DNA of 64,000 nucleotides from positions 1-64,000 of the forward strand of contig CAYLPJ010000014.1 of assembly GCA_964385465.1 (NCBI GenBank), read 5' to 3'. Below are positions 43,631 through 51,763 of this stretch, piece by piece. The notes beneath the pieces were generated by a model that was not told the origin of the DNA, made no database searches, and saw only the letters and a list, made by a program, of their open reading frames with translations. The translations under genes and the position numbers were made by a program. Positions within the stretch are counted from its first letter, which is position 1; each line of letters starts with the position of its first letter. Source of the DNA: CAYLPJ01 sp964385465. GTDB lineage: Bacteria > Planctomycetota > Phycisphaerae > SM23-33.

Positions 43631-45409
43631 ATGCATCGATTCCGCAACCTGACAGTTGCTCTCTGCATCCTGACCGCCCCTGTCGCGACCGTCGAAGCGA
43701 GGGCGCTCAAGCTCCACGCCATCTTCACCAGCCACATGGTGCTCCAGCGTGACAAACCGATCATGATCTGGGGCTGGGCTGACGTCGGTGAGAAGGTGTC
43801 GGTGAAGTTCGGCGACGATACGGCCGAGACCGCCGCCAAGGGCCCCGCCGGACGATGGGAGGCGACCTTCCCCGCGCGCGAGGCCAGCACCAGGCCGGTC
43901 GCGCTCGTCGTTTCCACCGGCGATGAGAAGCTCGAGCTGAGCGACATTCTCATCGGTGACGTGTGGGTGGCGAACGGCCAGAGCAACATGGCCTTCCCAA
44001 TGGGCAAGACCACGGAAGCGGACTTCGAGATCCTCCAGGCGAACCTGCCGCTGCTGCGGCATTTCCGCATCCAGACCAACGAGCAGGCGACCCTTCAGAC
44101 AGACATTCGCGCCGAGGCGGTAGTCAACGGCGGCTGGGAGGTCTCGACGCCGGAGACGGCTGGCGGCTTCTGCGGCATCGGCTATTACTTCGGCTCGCGC
44201 TTGCAGCGCGCCCTGCAGATCCCGGTCGGCGTGATCAGCAACGCCCGGGGTGGTGCGTCGATCGAGTCGCTGGTTCCCGCCCACAAGTTCGACGACCACC
44301 CGCTGGCGAAACGCTACGCGGAGTGGGTTGCCAAACGCCGCGCCGAGTTCGACCCGAGGGCACGCGCCCTCGAGAAGTGGCAGCGCCAGGTCGCGCGAGC
44401 GAAGTCGAAAGGCAAGCCCGAGGCGCAGTGGCCCAAGAAGCCGGCCGACGCCGAGAACCTCGTTTCATGGGACATTCCGGGCATGAGCCCGAGCGACGCC
44501 GCGAGCTGCTACAACGGCATGTTCGGCGTGTTCAAGGGGTACAACATCAAGGGCGTGATCTTCCACCAGGGCTTCAACAACGCGCTCTTCAGCAACAGTC
44601 GCCCCAAGCTATATCGCGTACTCACGAAACTGATGGTCGAAGGGTGGCGTGAGGATTTCAAGGATCCGAACCTGCCGGTCGGCGTGATCGGTTTCTGCGC
44701 CGGGGGCAAGACGCAGAACGAGTGCAATTTCGAGGAGGAGTCCTACGCCGCAGGACCGTTCATCCGCGAAGCACAGCGGCTCGGCCTCGCCGACGTCGGG
44801 GATCCCGAGAACACCGCCTTCATCCCGGCCTACGATGTCCAGGTTCCCGGCCTGCATCCGCACAAGAAACGCGAGCACGGGCTGCGCGCCGCTCGTTGGG
44901 CGCTCAAATCGATCTACGACATGAAGATGTTCTGGGAGACCGCGTCGCTGGTCTCGGCGAAGCCGCGGGGCGATGAGATGATCCTTACGTTCGACAAGAG
45001 GGTGACACCAGACGACAAGAACAGCATTCTCCGCGGCTTCTCGGTCGCCGGAGCGGATGGCAAGTATTACATGGCGCATGCCCGCCACCAGGCCGAGGGG
45101 TCCTATTGGAAAAGGACCAAGATCATCCACGTCTGGTGTCCGCTGGTGAAGAAGCCCGTCGCCGTCCGCTACGGATGGGCGACCAGCCCGATGGGCAATC
45201 TCAAGGTGAACGGCCACCCGGATTGTCCATTCCCGAGTTTCCGAACCGATGCCTGGGACTTGCCAGTGACGGAGGGCTTCGAGGGCAAGGCTGTACCCAA
45301 CTATCGGAAGTTGAGGACCGAAGCGGCCGAGCGCTGCGAGCACCGCCGCACGGAGGTGGCCAAACGCGCGGTCGAGATTCTGCAGCGGGTCAGGACGCTT
45401 GGGTCGTAA
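43631..45409 (+). CDS. sialate O-acetylesterase-like SGNH hydrolase
   Basis: 592 aa from the ATG at 43631 (GAGG 6 nt upstream); an ATG at 43619 is in frame but has no ribosome site. Signal peptide, then a beta-sandwich beginning LHAIFTSHMVLQRDKPIMIWGWA, typical of this family. The nucleophile motif GQSNM (S118) and a GVISNARGGASIESL block follow. The C-terminal HPHKKREHGLRAARWAL carries the expected His. Family members remove O-acetyl groups from sialic acids or plant polysaccharides; in planctomycetes the latter is more likely (inference). It lies within the inverted-repeat island with the radical SAM gene. Confidence 0.88.
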   Translation: MHRFRNLTVALCILTAPVATVEARALKLHAIFTSHMVLQRDKPIMIWGWADVGEKVSVKFGDDTAETAAKGPAGRWEATFPAREASTRPVALVVSTGDEKLELSDILIGDVWVANGQSNMAFPMGKTTEADFEILQANLPLLRHFRIQTNEQATLQTDIRAEAVVNGGWEVSTPETAGGFCGIGYYFGSRLQRALQIPVGVISNARGGASIESLVPAHKFDDHPLAKRYAEWVAKRRAEFDPRARALEKWQRQVARAKSKGKPEAQWPKKPADAENLVSWDIPGMSPSDAASCYNGMFGVFKGYNIKGVIFHQGFNNALFSNSRPKLYRVLTKLMVEGWREDFKDPNLPVGVIGFCAGGKTQNECNFEEESYAAGPFIREAQRLGLADVGDPENTAFIPAYDVQVPGLHPHKKREHGLRAARWALKSIYDMKMFWETASLVSAKPRGDEMILTFDKRVTPDDKNSILRGFSVAGADGKYYMAHARHQAEGSYWKRTKIIHVWCPLVKKPVAVRYGWATSPMGNLKVNGHPDCPFPSFRTDAWDLPVTEGFEGKAVPNYRKLRTEAAERCEHRRTEVAKRAVEILQRVRTLGS

Positions 45410-45625
45410 TCGGGGGGAAACACGGGGACACACAGCTCACTCCGATGCCATCGCGGTCAGGCGGGGCCTTTCTGGCGCGAGGTTCGCGTTCGTTGGTTGC
45501 CCCGGTGTGTCGCATGGTTACGGTCCATTCGGCGCGGCCCCCGGCCCGATGCGTCCCACGGCCGAAAGCTATCACCCCGCCGACAGGCAATCAACACCTG
45601 ATCGGCGTGACTCGCGGCGTTTCCC
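45410..45625 (+). repeat. right arm of the ~220-bp imperfect inverted repeat
   Basis: Plus-strand match to the arm at 41360-41580. Identical blocks are 45418-45434, 45502-45519 and 45543-45561, with about three-quarters identity between them by hand alignment. It begins directly at the sialate esterase stop. No gene is seen in the remaining 45626-46150. Confidence 0.85.
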
Positions 45626-45662
45626 GTGGGTCCAAGGCCGCGGGAACGGATGATGAACCCGG

Positions 45663-45759
45663 CGAGTCCTCGCCCTGTGAACGCAACGATGAACGCGAGC
45701 GGTCGAGTAGAGAGCAGGTGGCGAAAGGCTCCGGTCCCGGGAACCGACGCGAGGACTCG
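45663..45759. repeat. 11-bp perfect inverted repeat, spaced 75 bp
   Basis: CGAGTCCTCGC (45663-45673) and GCGAGGACTCG (45749-45759) are perfect reverse complements just outside the right arm. They may close a larger secondary structure or mark the end of another small element. Confidence 0.5.
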
Positions 45760-46150
45760 AAGATCCATCCTCGGGCTTCTGCGAACGAGCCGCTCGCGGA
45801 GGGGTTGGCGCTTTCGTGTGCCTGATGCGGGGCCACGCCCACCCGCGCTTCGGTGGCCGCATTGCCGGGAACGCGGCCAAGTCATGGATACGCTGCAAAT
45901 CGCAGACTCCGTGGAAATCATACATCCCGCAAACTACATCTACCTGTCCCGGCTACCCCCGTTGTGCCACCGCCCCCTCGGCCGGACAGCGGCAAAAAGC
46001 TCACTAAGTGGTTTATTAACAATCGCTTATGTTGACAGCCGTCGCCGTGTGCCCACTGTCCCAAGGGGTGGACAGAACTGACACACGGGGCCCGGGGCGT
46101 CCGCGCTGCGCCGGGGTCGCCAGTCGGCCGGGGGGCGAGCCGCAAGGCCC

Positions 46151-47440
46151 CTACCAGCCGGCCCCGACGGCTTCCGTGCGGATGTGACGGCGGGCAAACG
46201 CGGCGGAGATCAGCCCCTCGGCCAGGAAGCCCACCTGAAGGGCCAGCCCCGCCGTGATGTGGTCCAGCCAGCCCATCGCCTCGCACACGGCCGAGACCGC
46301 CGCGATGCTGCCCAGCCTGGCGACGCTCCCGGCCGCCATCCCGGCCGTCCGTCGGCGCGTAAGCAATTGCCCGTGGTAGTAGTTTCGGAAGGTGATCAGC
46401 AGCGGCCAGACCGCCAGGGTCATGAAGACCTTCCGGGTGGGGTCGAGCGTCTCGGGGGGCACCTTGATCAGGTCGCGGAAGATCACCGTGCCCAGCGGCG
46501 TGAAGGCCGTCAGCGCCAGGGCCGCCCAGACCCCGAGCATCACCCGGACCATGAACCGCTTGACGCCCTCGGGGTCCTTGCGCCCGAAGGTCACGAACAG
46601 GTGGCGGAACTGGTTCAGCGGGCTGTGGAAGAGCATCACGAAGTCGAACGCCACCCGCAGGGCCGCTACCGTCACCGCCGCGCCGTCCGTGCGGTTGACG
46701 AACGCGTAGATCACCGGGCGGCTCAGCGCGAACATCACGCTGGTCATCGCCACCGGCCAGAAGAACGCCGTCACGGCGCGGGTCGTCAGCGCCCCGTCGG
46801 CCTCGGCGGGGCCGTCGGCCGGGAAGACGTGGGCGGCGCGGTAGAACGCCAGCGCGACGGCCAGGTGCAGCCCGCAGGCGAGCAGGCGGGCGGCGGCGAG
46901 TGTGAGCACGGCCGGCTGCCCGATCGCCAGGCCGCCCAGCAGGACGGCGATCAGCACGGCGAGGTGGACCATGTTCAGCAGCGTGACCGTCTTGGTTCGG
47001 TGGGCCTGGATGAGCAGGCCCACGTAGTACTGCCGCAAGGCGTTGATGGCGATCAACGGCAGCAGCAGGCGGAGGAACCGGGTGATCACCCGCGCGGTGG
47101 GCAGGTCGGTCTGGAACAGCCGTCCCACGATTCCCGGGCCCTGCGGCGCGAAGCTCAACGCCGCCACCAGCGCCGTCAGACCCGCCGCCACCGCGAGGGT
47201 GAACCGCAGGCAGACCCGATGCGACTGGCGTCCCCGGGCCAGCACGTTGGCCATCTGCGGAACGAAAATCAGGATCGCGTTGAACAACCCGAACAGGCTG
47301 CCCGCCACCGCGAACGTCGCCAACTCGCGGACGGCGTCGGGGTACTTGGCCAGAACGAGGTTCTCGAACTGGCGGCCGAGCATCATCAGGATGCCCATCA
47401 GCGCCAGCGGCCAGAAGAACTTCCAGTACTTGCTCTGCAC
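46151..47440 (-). CDS. MATE/MurJ-like polytopic membrane protein
   Basis: 429 aa from a GTG at 47440, chosen because ggaagggag lies about 9 nt upstream and the frame above has no membrane sequence. About 12 hydrophobic helices with a two-fold look: helix 1 KFFWPLALMGILMMLGRQFENLVLAKYPDAVRELATFAVAGSLFGLF recurs as 'FFWPVAMTSVMFALSRPVIYAFVNRTDGAAVTVAALRVAFDFVMLF' at mid-protein. This internal duplication is typical of MATE-type flippases and exporters. Substrate unknown; lipid or polysaccharide export is possible. Confidence 0.65.
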   Translation of the reverse strand: MQSKYWKFFWPLALMGILMMLGRQFENLVLAKYPDAVRELATFAVAGSLFGLFNAILIFVPQMANVLARGRQSHRVCLRFTLAVAAGLTALVAALSFAPQGPGIVGRLFQTDLPTARVITRFLRLLLPLIAINALRQYYVGLLIQAHRTKTVTLLNMVHLAVLIAVLLGGLAIGQPAVLTLAAARLLACGLHLAVALAFYRAAHVFPADGPAEADGALTTRAVTAFFWPVAMTSVMFALSRPVIYAFVNRTDGAAVTVAALRVAFDFVMLFHSPLNQFRHLFVTFGRKDPEGVKRFMVRVMLGVWAALALTAFTPLGTVIFRDLIKVPPETLDPTRKVFMTLAVWPLLITFRNYYHGQLLTRRRTAGMAAGSVARLGSIAAVSAVCEAMGWLDHITAGLALQVGFLAEGLISAAFARRHIRTEAVGAGW

Positions 47441-47643
47441 GTGCAGCGGCTCCCTTCCGCGGCCCCACCATAGCGAATCCCGGATTCGGGGGCCAGCCGC
47501 GGCCCCGCGGCGACCGGTCCGCGAGCCTGTCTGACACCTGCCCCGCGGACGCCGCTGCGTCCGCCCGCACGCCACCATGGACCCGCCGGAGCGTTCAAGG
47601 TATGCTTGCGGACCGAAACGAACCCCCGACAAAGGAGCCTGCC

Positions 47644-48441
47644 ATGCGCCGCCTGACTTGCCTCGCCGTCGTCCTGACCGCCGCCTCCGCCGCACTCGCC
47701 GCCGAACAGTGCGACAAGGCCCCCGCCCCGGCCGCGCCGGTCCCCGAGGGCTACAAGCTCGTCTACAACCAGACCTTCGACAAAGCCGAGGCGCTGAAGG
47801 ACTTCGAGTTCACCAGCCCGAGCAAGTGGCGGTGGGTCGAGCGGAAGGGCGCCGACGGCAAGAAGACCGGGGCGATGGAGTCCCTCGGGCGGGGCAAGTA
47901 CCGCACCAAGGTCCGCTCGCCCTACGTCATCGGCCTGGTCAGCGGCAGGAAGTTCGGCAGCTTCGTCCTCGAGGCCGACCTGCTCCAGACCGGCAAGGAG
48001 TACGGGCACCGGGACATGTGCTTGTTCTTCAACTTCACCACGCCGAGCAAGTTCTACTACGTCCACATGGCCACCAAGGCCGACCCGCACGCCCACAACA
48101 TCTTCCTGGTCAACGACAAGCCCCGCACGGCCATCGCGACCAAGACGACCAAGGGCATCGACTGGGGCAAGGACAAGTGGCACCACGTGCGGCTGGAGCG
48201 GAACGTCGAGACCGGCGAGATCCGCGTGTTCTACGACGACATGAAGACGCCGATCATGGTCGCCAAGGACAAGCACTTCGAGCTCGGCCAGCTCGGCTTC
48301 GGCTCGTTCGACGACGTCGGCATCGTGGACAACGTCCGCATCTGGGCCCCCAAGGTCGAGATGACCAAGAAGCAGCACTTCTGGAAGCCCGGCCAGACGC
48401 CCGACTACGCCAGGAAGAAATCGAAGAAGGGCAAGAAGTAG
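47644..48441 (+). CDS. exported LamG/DUF1080-like jelly-roll protein
   Basis: 265 aa; AAAGGAG 6 nt before the ATG. Signal peptide (CLAVVLTAASAALA), then a concanavalin-like domain: YNQTFDKAEALKDFEFTSPSKWRW, FGSFVLEADLLQ, FFNFTTPSKFYYVHMA, WHHVRLERNVETGEIRVFYDDMKTPIM and GQLGFGSFDDVGIVDNVRIW. This is the pattern of DUF1080/LamG domains, which bind or act on glycans. The C-terminus is Lys-rich (ARKKSKKGKK). A run of 20 C follows the stop codon. Confidence 0.75.
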   Translation: MRRLTCLAVVLTAASAALAAEQCDKAPAPAAPVPEGYKLVYNQTFDKAEALKDFEFTSPSKWRWVERKGADGKKTGAMESLGRGKYRTKVRSPYVIGLVSGRKFGSFVLEADLLQTGKEYGHRDMCLFFNFTTPSKFYYVHMATKADPHAHNIFLVNDKPRTAIATKTTKGIDWGKDKWHHVRLERNVETGEIRVFYDDMKTPIMVAKDKHFELGQLGFGSFDDVGIVDNVRIWAPKVEMTKKQHFWKPGQTPDYARKKSKKGKK

Positions 48442-48461
48442 CCCCCCCCCCCCCCCCCCCC
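48442..48461. repeat. homopolymer of 20 C
   Basis: An uninterrupted C tract begins at the base after the stop codon of the LamG-like gene and ends 68 bp before the stop of the convergent PQQ-propeller gene. Length may vary between cells or be a sequencing artefact. Confidence 0.9.
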
Positions 48462-48529
48462 GGGAGCCCGGGTAGGATCCCGCCCGGCGGCGAATCCCCG
48501 GCAAGGCCCCGGCGGACCCGCGGGAACCG

Positions 48530-50047
48530 TCACTTTCCCGCCGGGCCGATCGCGTAGAGCGTTCGCATCGTGGTGATGTACAGCACCCCGTCGGCCGGGG
48601 TCGGCGGGGCGCTGAGGCCGCTGTCGAGCTTCACCGACGCCAGCAGTTCCTTCTCCGCCCCAGCGCGGAAGATGTAGAACGCCCCCCGGCGGGTGCCCAC
48701 GTACACCTTCCCGTCGGCGACCATCGTCGAGCCCCAGATCGGGCCGCGGCACCTGTGGGACCACTTCGCCACCCCTGTGCCCGCGTCCAGGCAGCGGACC
48801 ACGCCGCCGCAGTCGGCGATGTACGCCAGCCCGTCGGCCAGCGAGGGCGTCGCGCAGCAATGGCGGTCCAGCTCGACCGACCAGACCAGCCGCTCGCCGG
48901 TCACGTCCCCCGCCCCGCCGGCGTCGATGCACTTCAGCCAGCACCGCCGCTTGCCCCACCACATGTCCCCCCCGGCCGCGACGTACACACGCCCGCCGTG
49001 GAAGACCGGCATGCCCATGATGGTGCTGGGGCTCTCCTTGCGGTTGCCCATGTACCGGTGGATGTCCTCCTTGGGGGCGTTGGGGTCGCAGTCGAATAAC
49101 CAGACCGTCTCCAGGCGCGCCGGCTCGGGCCCGTCCGGCGGGTCGGCCGGGTCGAGCGCGGCGAAGCCGTAGAGCACGCCGTCGCCGCCGCCGAAGAAGA
49201 TCAGCCGCCGCCCGTTGACGGTCCCCAGCGACGGCGAGGACCACGTGCAGTGGAGGGTCTGCGGGCCGATTCGCTCGGCGTCGCGGGCGAGCAGCCGCCC
49301 GGTCCGCTTGTCCAGGACGATCAGGCTCGGCGCGCCCGGGCGGCGGATCTTCCGGTGCGTGTTGTCCACGCCGTTGGAGGTGTTCAGGTACAGGTACGGC
49401 CCGTCCAGCAGGATCGACGCGTGGGCCGAGTCGTGCGGGTACGTGCCGGCCTCGGCGTGCGTGTCGAACCGCCAGATCACGTCGGCGTCGCGGTCGGTCA
49501 CGGGCATCGGCGGCGCGTCCGGCGGGGCCATGAGCCGCCCCTCGTCGCGGAACGGTCCGTCGTTGCCGTTGGCCTGCCCGGCCAGGTCGAGGCAGACGAC
49601 GGCACCGCGGTTGGTCACGACGTACGCGCGGTCGCCCTCGACGGTCGGCGGCGAGCACAGCCCCGCCCGCGGCCAGTCCTTGTAGCGGTCGCCGGGGATC
49701 TTGGGCACGACGAGTTGCCAGAGCATCCGCCCGTCTGCGGCGTCGAGGCAGAGCAGCACGCCCCGGTCGCCGCGATGGCGGCGGTCGCGGGGGTTGTCAT
49801 TGTTGGTGCCCACCAGCACGCGCCCGCCCGCGACGGTCGGCGCCGAGTAGCTCTGCGTGCCCAGCGGCGCCGTCCAGCGGACATTTCGCCCCGTCGCCGG
49901 GTCGAAGTCCGCCACGAGACCGGTCTCCCCCGACACCATGTTCCGGCTGTACCGTTGCCCCCACTGCGCATGCTCCCCACCCGCCGCCGCACCGCCCAGA
50001 CACACCACCGCCCCCACCCAGGCCGCAAAACCGGCTCGAATATCCAT
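48530..50047 (-). CDS. exported PQQ-type (BamB-like) beta-propeller protein
   Basis: 505 aa. Signal peptide (GFAAWVGAVVCLGGAAAGG), then 'tryptophan-docking' propeller repeats of the PQQ-like family: SAPTVAGGRVLVGTNN, SPPTVEGDRAYVVTNRGAVVCLDL, ATPSLADGLAYIADCGGVVRCLDAGTG and GSTMVADGKVYVGTRRGAFY. No PQQ-dehydrogenase active-site motif is seen, so it is probably a binding or scaffold protein. Divergent from the glycosidase-like gene. Confidence 0.85.
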   Translation of the reverse strand: MDIRAGFAAWVGAVVCLGGAAAGGEHAQWGQRYSRNMVSGETGLVADFDPATGRNVRWTAPLGTQSYSAPTVAGGRVLVGTNNDNPRDRRHRGDRGVLLCLDAADGRMLWQLVVPKIPGDRYKDWPRAGLCSPPTVEGDRAYVVTNRGAVVCLDLAGQANGNDGPFRDEGRLMAPPDAPPMPVTDRDADVIWRFDTHAEAGTYPHDSAHASILLDGPYLYLNTSNGVDNTHRKIRRPGAPSLIVLDKRTGRLLARDAERIGPQTLHCTWSSPSLGTVNGRRLIFFGGGDGVLYGFAALDPADPPDGPEPARLETVWLFDCDPNAPKEDIHRYMGNRKESPSTIMGMPVFHGGRVYVAAGGDMWWGKRRCWLKCIDAGGAGDVTGERLVWSVELDRHCCATPSLADGLAYIADCGGVVRCLDAGTGVAKWSHRCRGPIWGSTMVADGKVYVGTRRGAFYIFRAGAEKELLASVKLDSGLSAPPTPADGVLYITTMRTLYAIGPAGK

Positions 50048-50171
50048 ACCGCGTTCCTTTCACTGGTCGCCGCCACGCCATTCTACCCGCTCCGCCGGCC
50101 GCGCGGTGCTGGACGCGCACCTCTCGCCCCGGGCACAATGGACGGGACAAACTGCACGCAAGGAGCCTGCC

Positions 50172-51584
50172 ATGTTGAACGAGACGGTGGTGCTGTCGGG
50201 TCTGGCGATGTTGGCGGCGGGGGCGTGTCTGGCGGCGGCCTCGCGGGAGGCGGCCGGCGGGGAGGCGGACCCGAACCGCATCCGGCCTTGGTCGACGGAT
50301 CGGCGGTACTGGCAGTACGAGGGCAAGCCGGTCCTGCTGCTGGGCGCCAGCAAGGACGACAACCTCTTCCAGATCCCCGATCTCGCCGCCCACCTCGACG
50401 CCATGACGGACGCCGGCGCCAACTACATCCGCAACACGATGAGCGACCGCCCGGACCGCGGCTACGAGGTCTACCCCTACCGCCGGCTGGACGGGGGCAA
50501 GTACGACCTGACGCAGTGGAACGACGAGTACTGGCGGCGGTTCGAGACGATGCTCCGCCTGACGGCCGAGCGCGACATCATCGTCCAGATCGAGCTTTGG
50601 GACCGGTTCGACTACTCGCGGGACAACTGGCCCCCGCACCCGTACAACCCGGCGAACAACGTCAACTACACGCACGAGGAGTCCGGCCTCGCGGCGAAAT
50701 ACTCCCACCACCCCGGCCGCAACCGCCAGCCGTTCTTCTTCACCACGCCGGCCCAGCGGAACAACAAGGTGCTGCTGGGCTTCCAGCGGGGGTTCGCCGA
50801 CAAGGTGCTCCGCTACACGCTCAAGCACAACCACGTGCTGTACTGCATGGACAACGAGACCTCCGCAGAGGAAGCCTGGGCCACCTACTGGGCCGAGCAC
50901 GTCCGCGCGCGGGCACGCGAGGCCGGGCGCGACGTGTGCATCACCGAGATGTGGGACAACTGGGACCTGAAATCCGACCACCACCGCCGCACCCTCGACC
51001 ACCCCGAGCGGTACGACTTCGCCGACGTCTCGCAGAACAACCAGAAGAAGGGCCAGACGCACTGGGACAACTTCCAGTGGGTGCGACAGTACGTGGCCGA
51101 CAAGCCCCGCCCGCTGAACACGGTGAAGACCTACGGCGCCGACGGGGGGAGGCATGGCAACACGCGGGACGGGCTGGAGCGGTGGTGGCGGCACGTCATC
51201 GGCGGGGCCGCGTCGGCGCGGTTTCACCGGCCGGACTCGGGGCTCGGGCTCGGCGACCTCGCCGCCGCATCCGTCCGCGCCGCCCGAAAGCTCGAGACGC
51301 GGATGAAGCTCTGGGAGATCGAGCCGGCCAACCGGCTGCTGCGCGACCGGGCCGAGAACGAGGCCTACCTCGCGGCCAGGCCGGGGGAGGCCTATGCGCT
51401 GTACTTCACCGACGGCGGCGAGGTAGGCCTGGACCTCCGCGAGCACGTCGGGGCCTTCGAGCTGCGTTGGATCGACATCGCCGCCGGCGACTGGGCGGGA
51501 AAGGCGGAGTTGACCGGCGGGCGCGTGGTCAAACTCGCCGCCCCGAAGAAGGGCCACTGGCTGGCGGCGATCACCCGCCCGTAG
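50172..51584 (+). CDS. exported glycoside-hydrolase-like TIM-barrel protein with collagen-binding-like C-domain
   Basis: 470 aa; AAGGAG before the ATG. Signal peptide, then a barrel beginning RRYWQYEGKPVLLLGASKDDNLFQIPDLAAHLDAM, a pattern shared with DUF4038/GH5-like glycosidases. Candidate acids are Glu in CMDNETSAEE (strand 4 position) and Glu in ITEMWDNWD. The last ~90 residues (GEAYALYFTDGGEVGLDL ... GHWLAAI) resemble the 'putative collagen-binding' beta domain that often follows such barrels. Substrate unknown. Confidence 0.75.
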   Translation: MLNETVVLSGLAMLAAGACLAAASREAAGGEADPNRIRPWSTDRRYWQYEGKPVLLLGASKDDNLFQIPDLAAHLDAMTDAGANYIRNTMSDRPDRGYEVYPYRRLDGGKYDLTQWNDEYWRRFETMLRLTAERDIIVQIELWDRFDYSRDNWPPHPYNPANNVNYTHEESGLAAKYSHHPGRNRQPFFFTTPAQRNNKVLLGFQRGFADKVLRYTLKHNHVLYCMDNETSAEEAWATYWAEHVRARAREAGRDVCITEMWDNWDLKSDHHRRTLDHPERYDFADVSQNNQKKGQTHWDNFQWVRQYVADKPRPLNTVKTYGADGGRHGNTRDGLERWWRHVIGGAASARFHRPDSGLGLGDLAAASVRAARKLETRMKLWEIEPANRLLRDRAENEAYLAARPGEAYALYFTDGGEVGLDLREHVGAFELRWIDIAAGDWAGKAELTGGRVVKLAAPKKGHWLAAITRP

Positions 51585-51763
51585 GGAGTGGGCGCGTCGG
51601 CAGCATCGGTACGTCGGCGGCCGGGGAACGTTCAACAGGGGGCGCAGCCGCCGCTGCCCCGCCGGCGGGGACACCTCCGCCCGGGCCTTGGCAGGCGGGG
51701 CGGCGGGCGGTAGGCTGCACGCATCATCTCATACCGAACCGCCCCGAGCGAGAGGAGCACATC

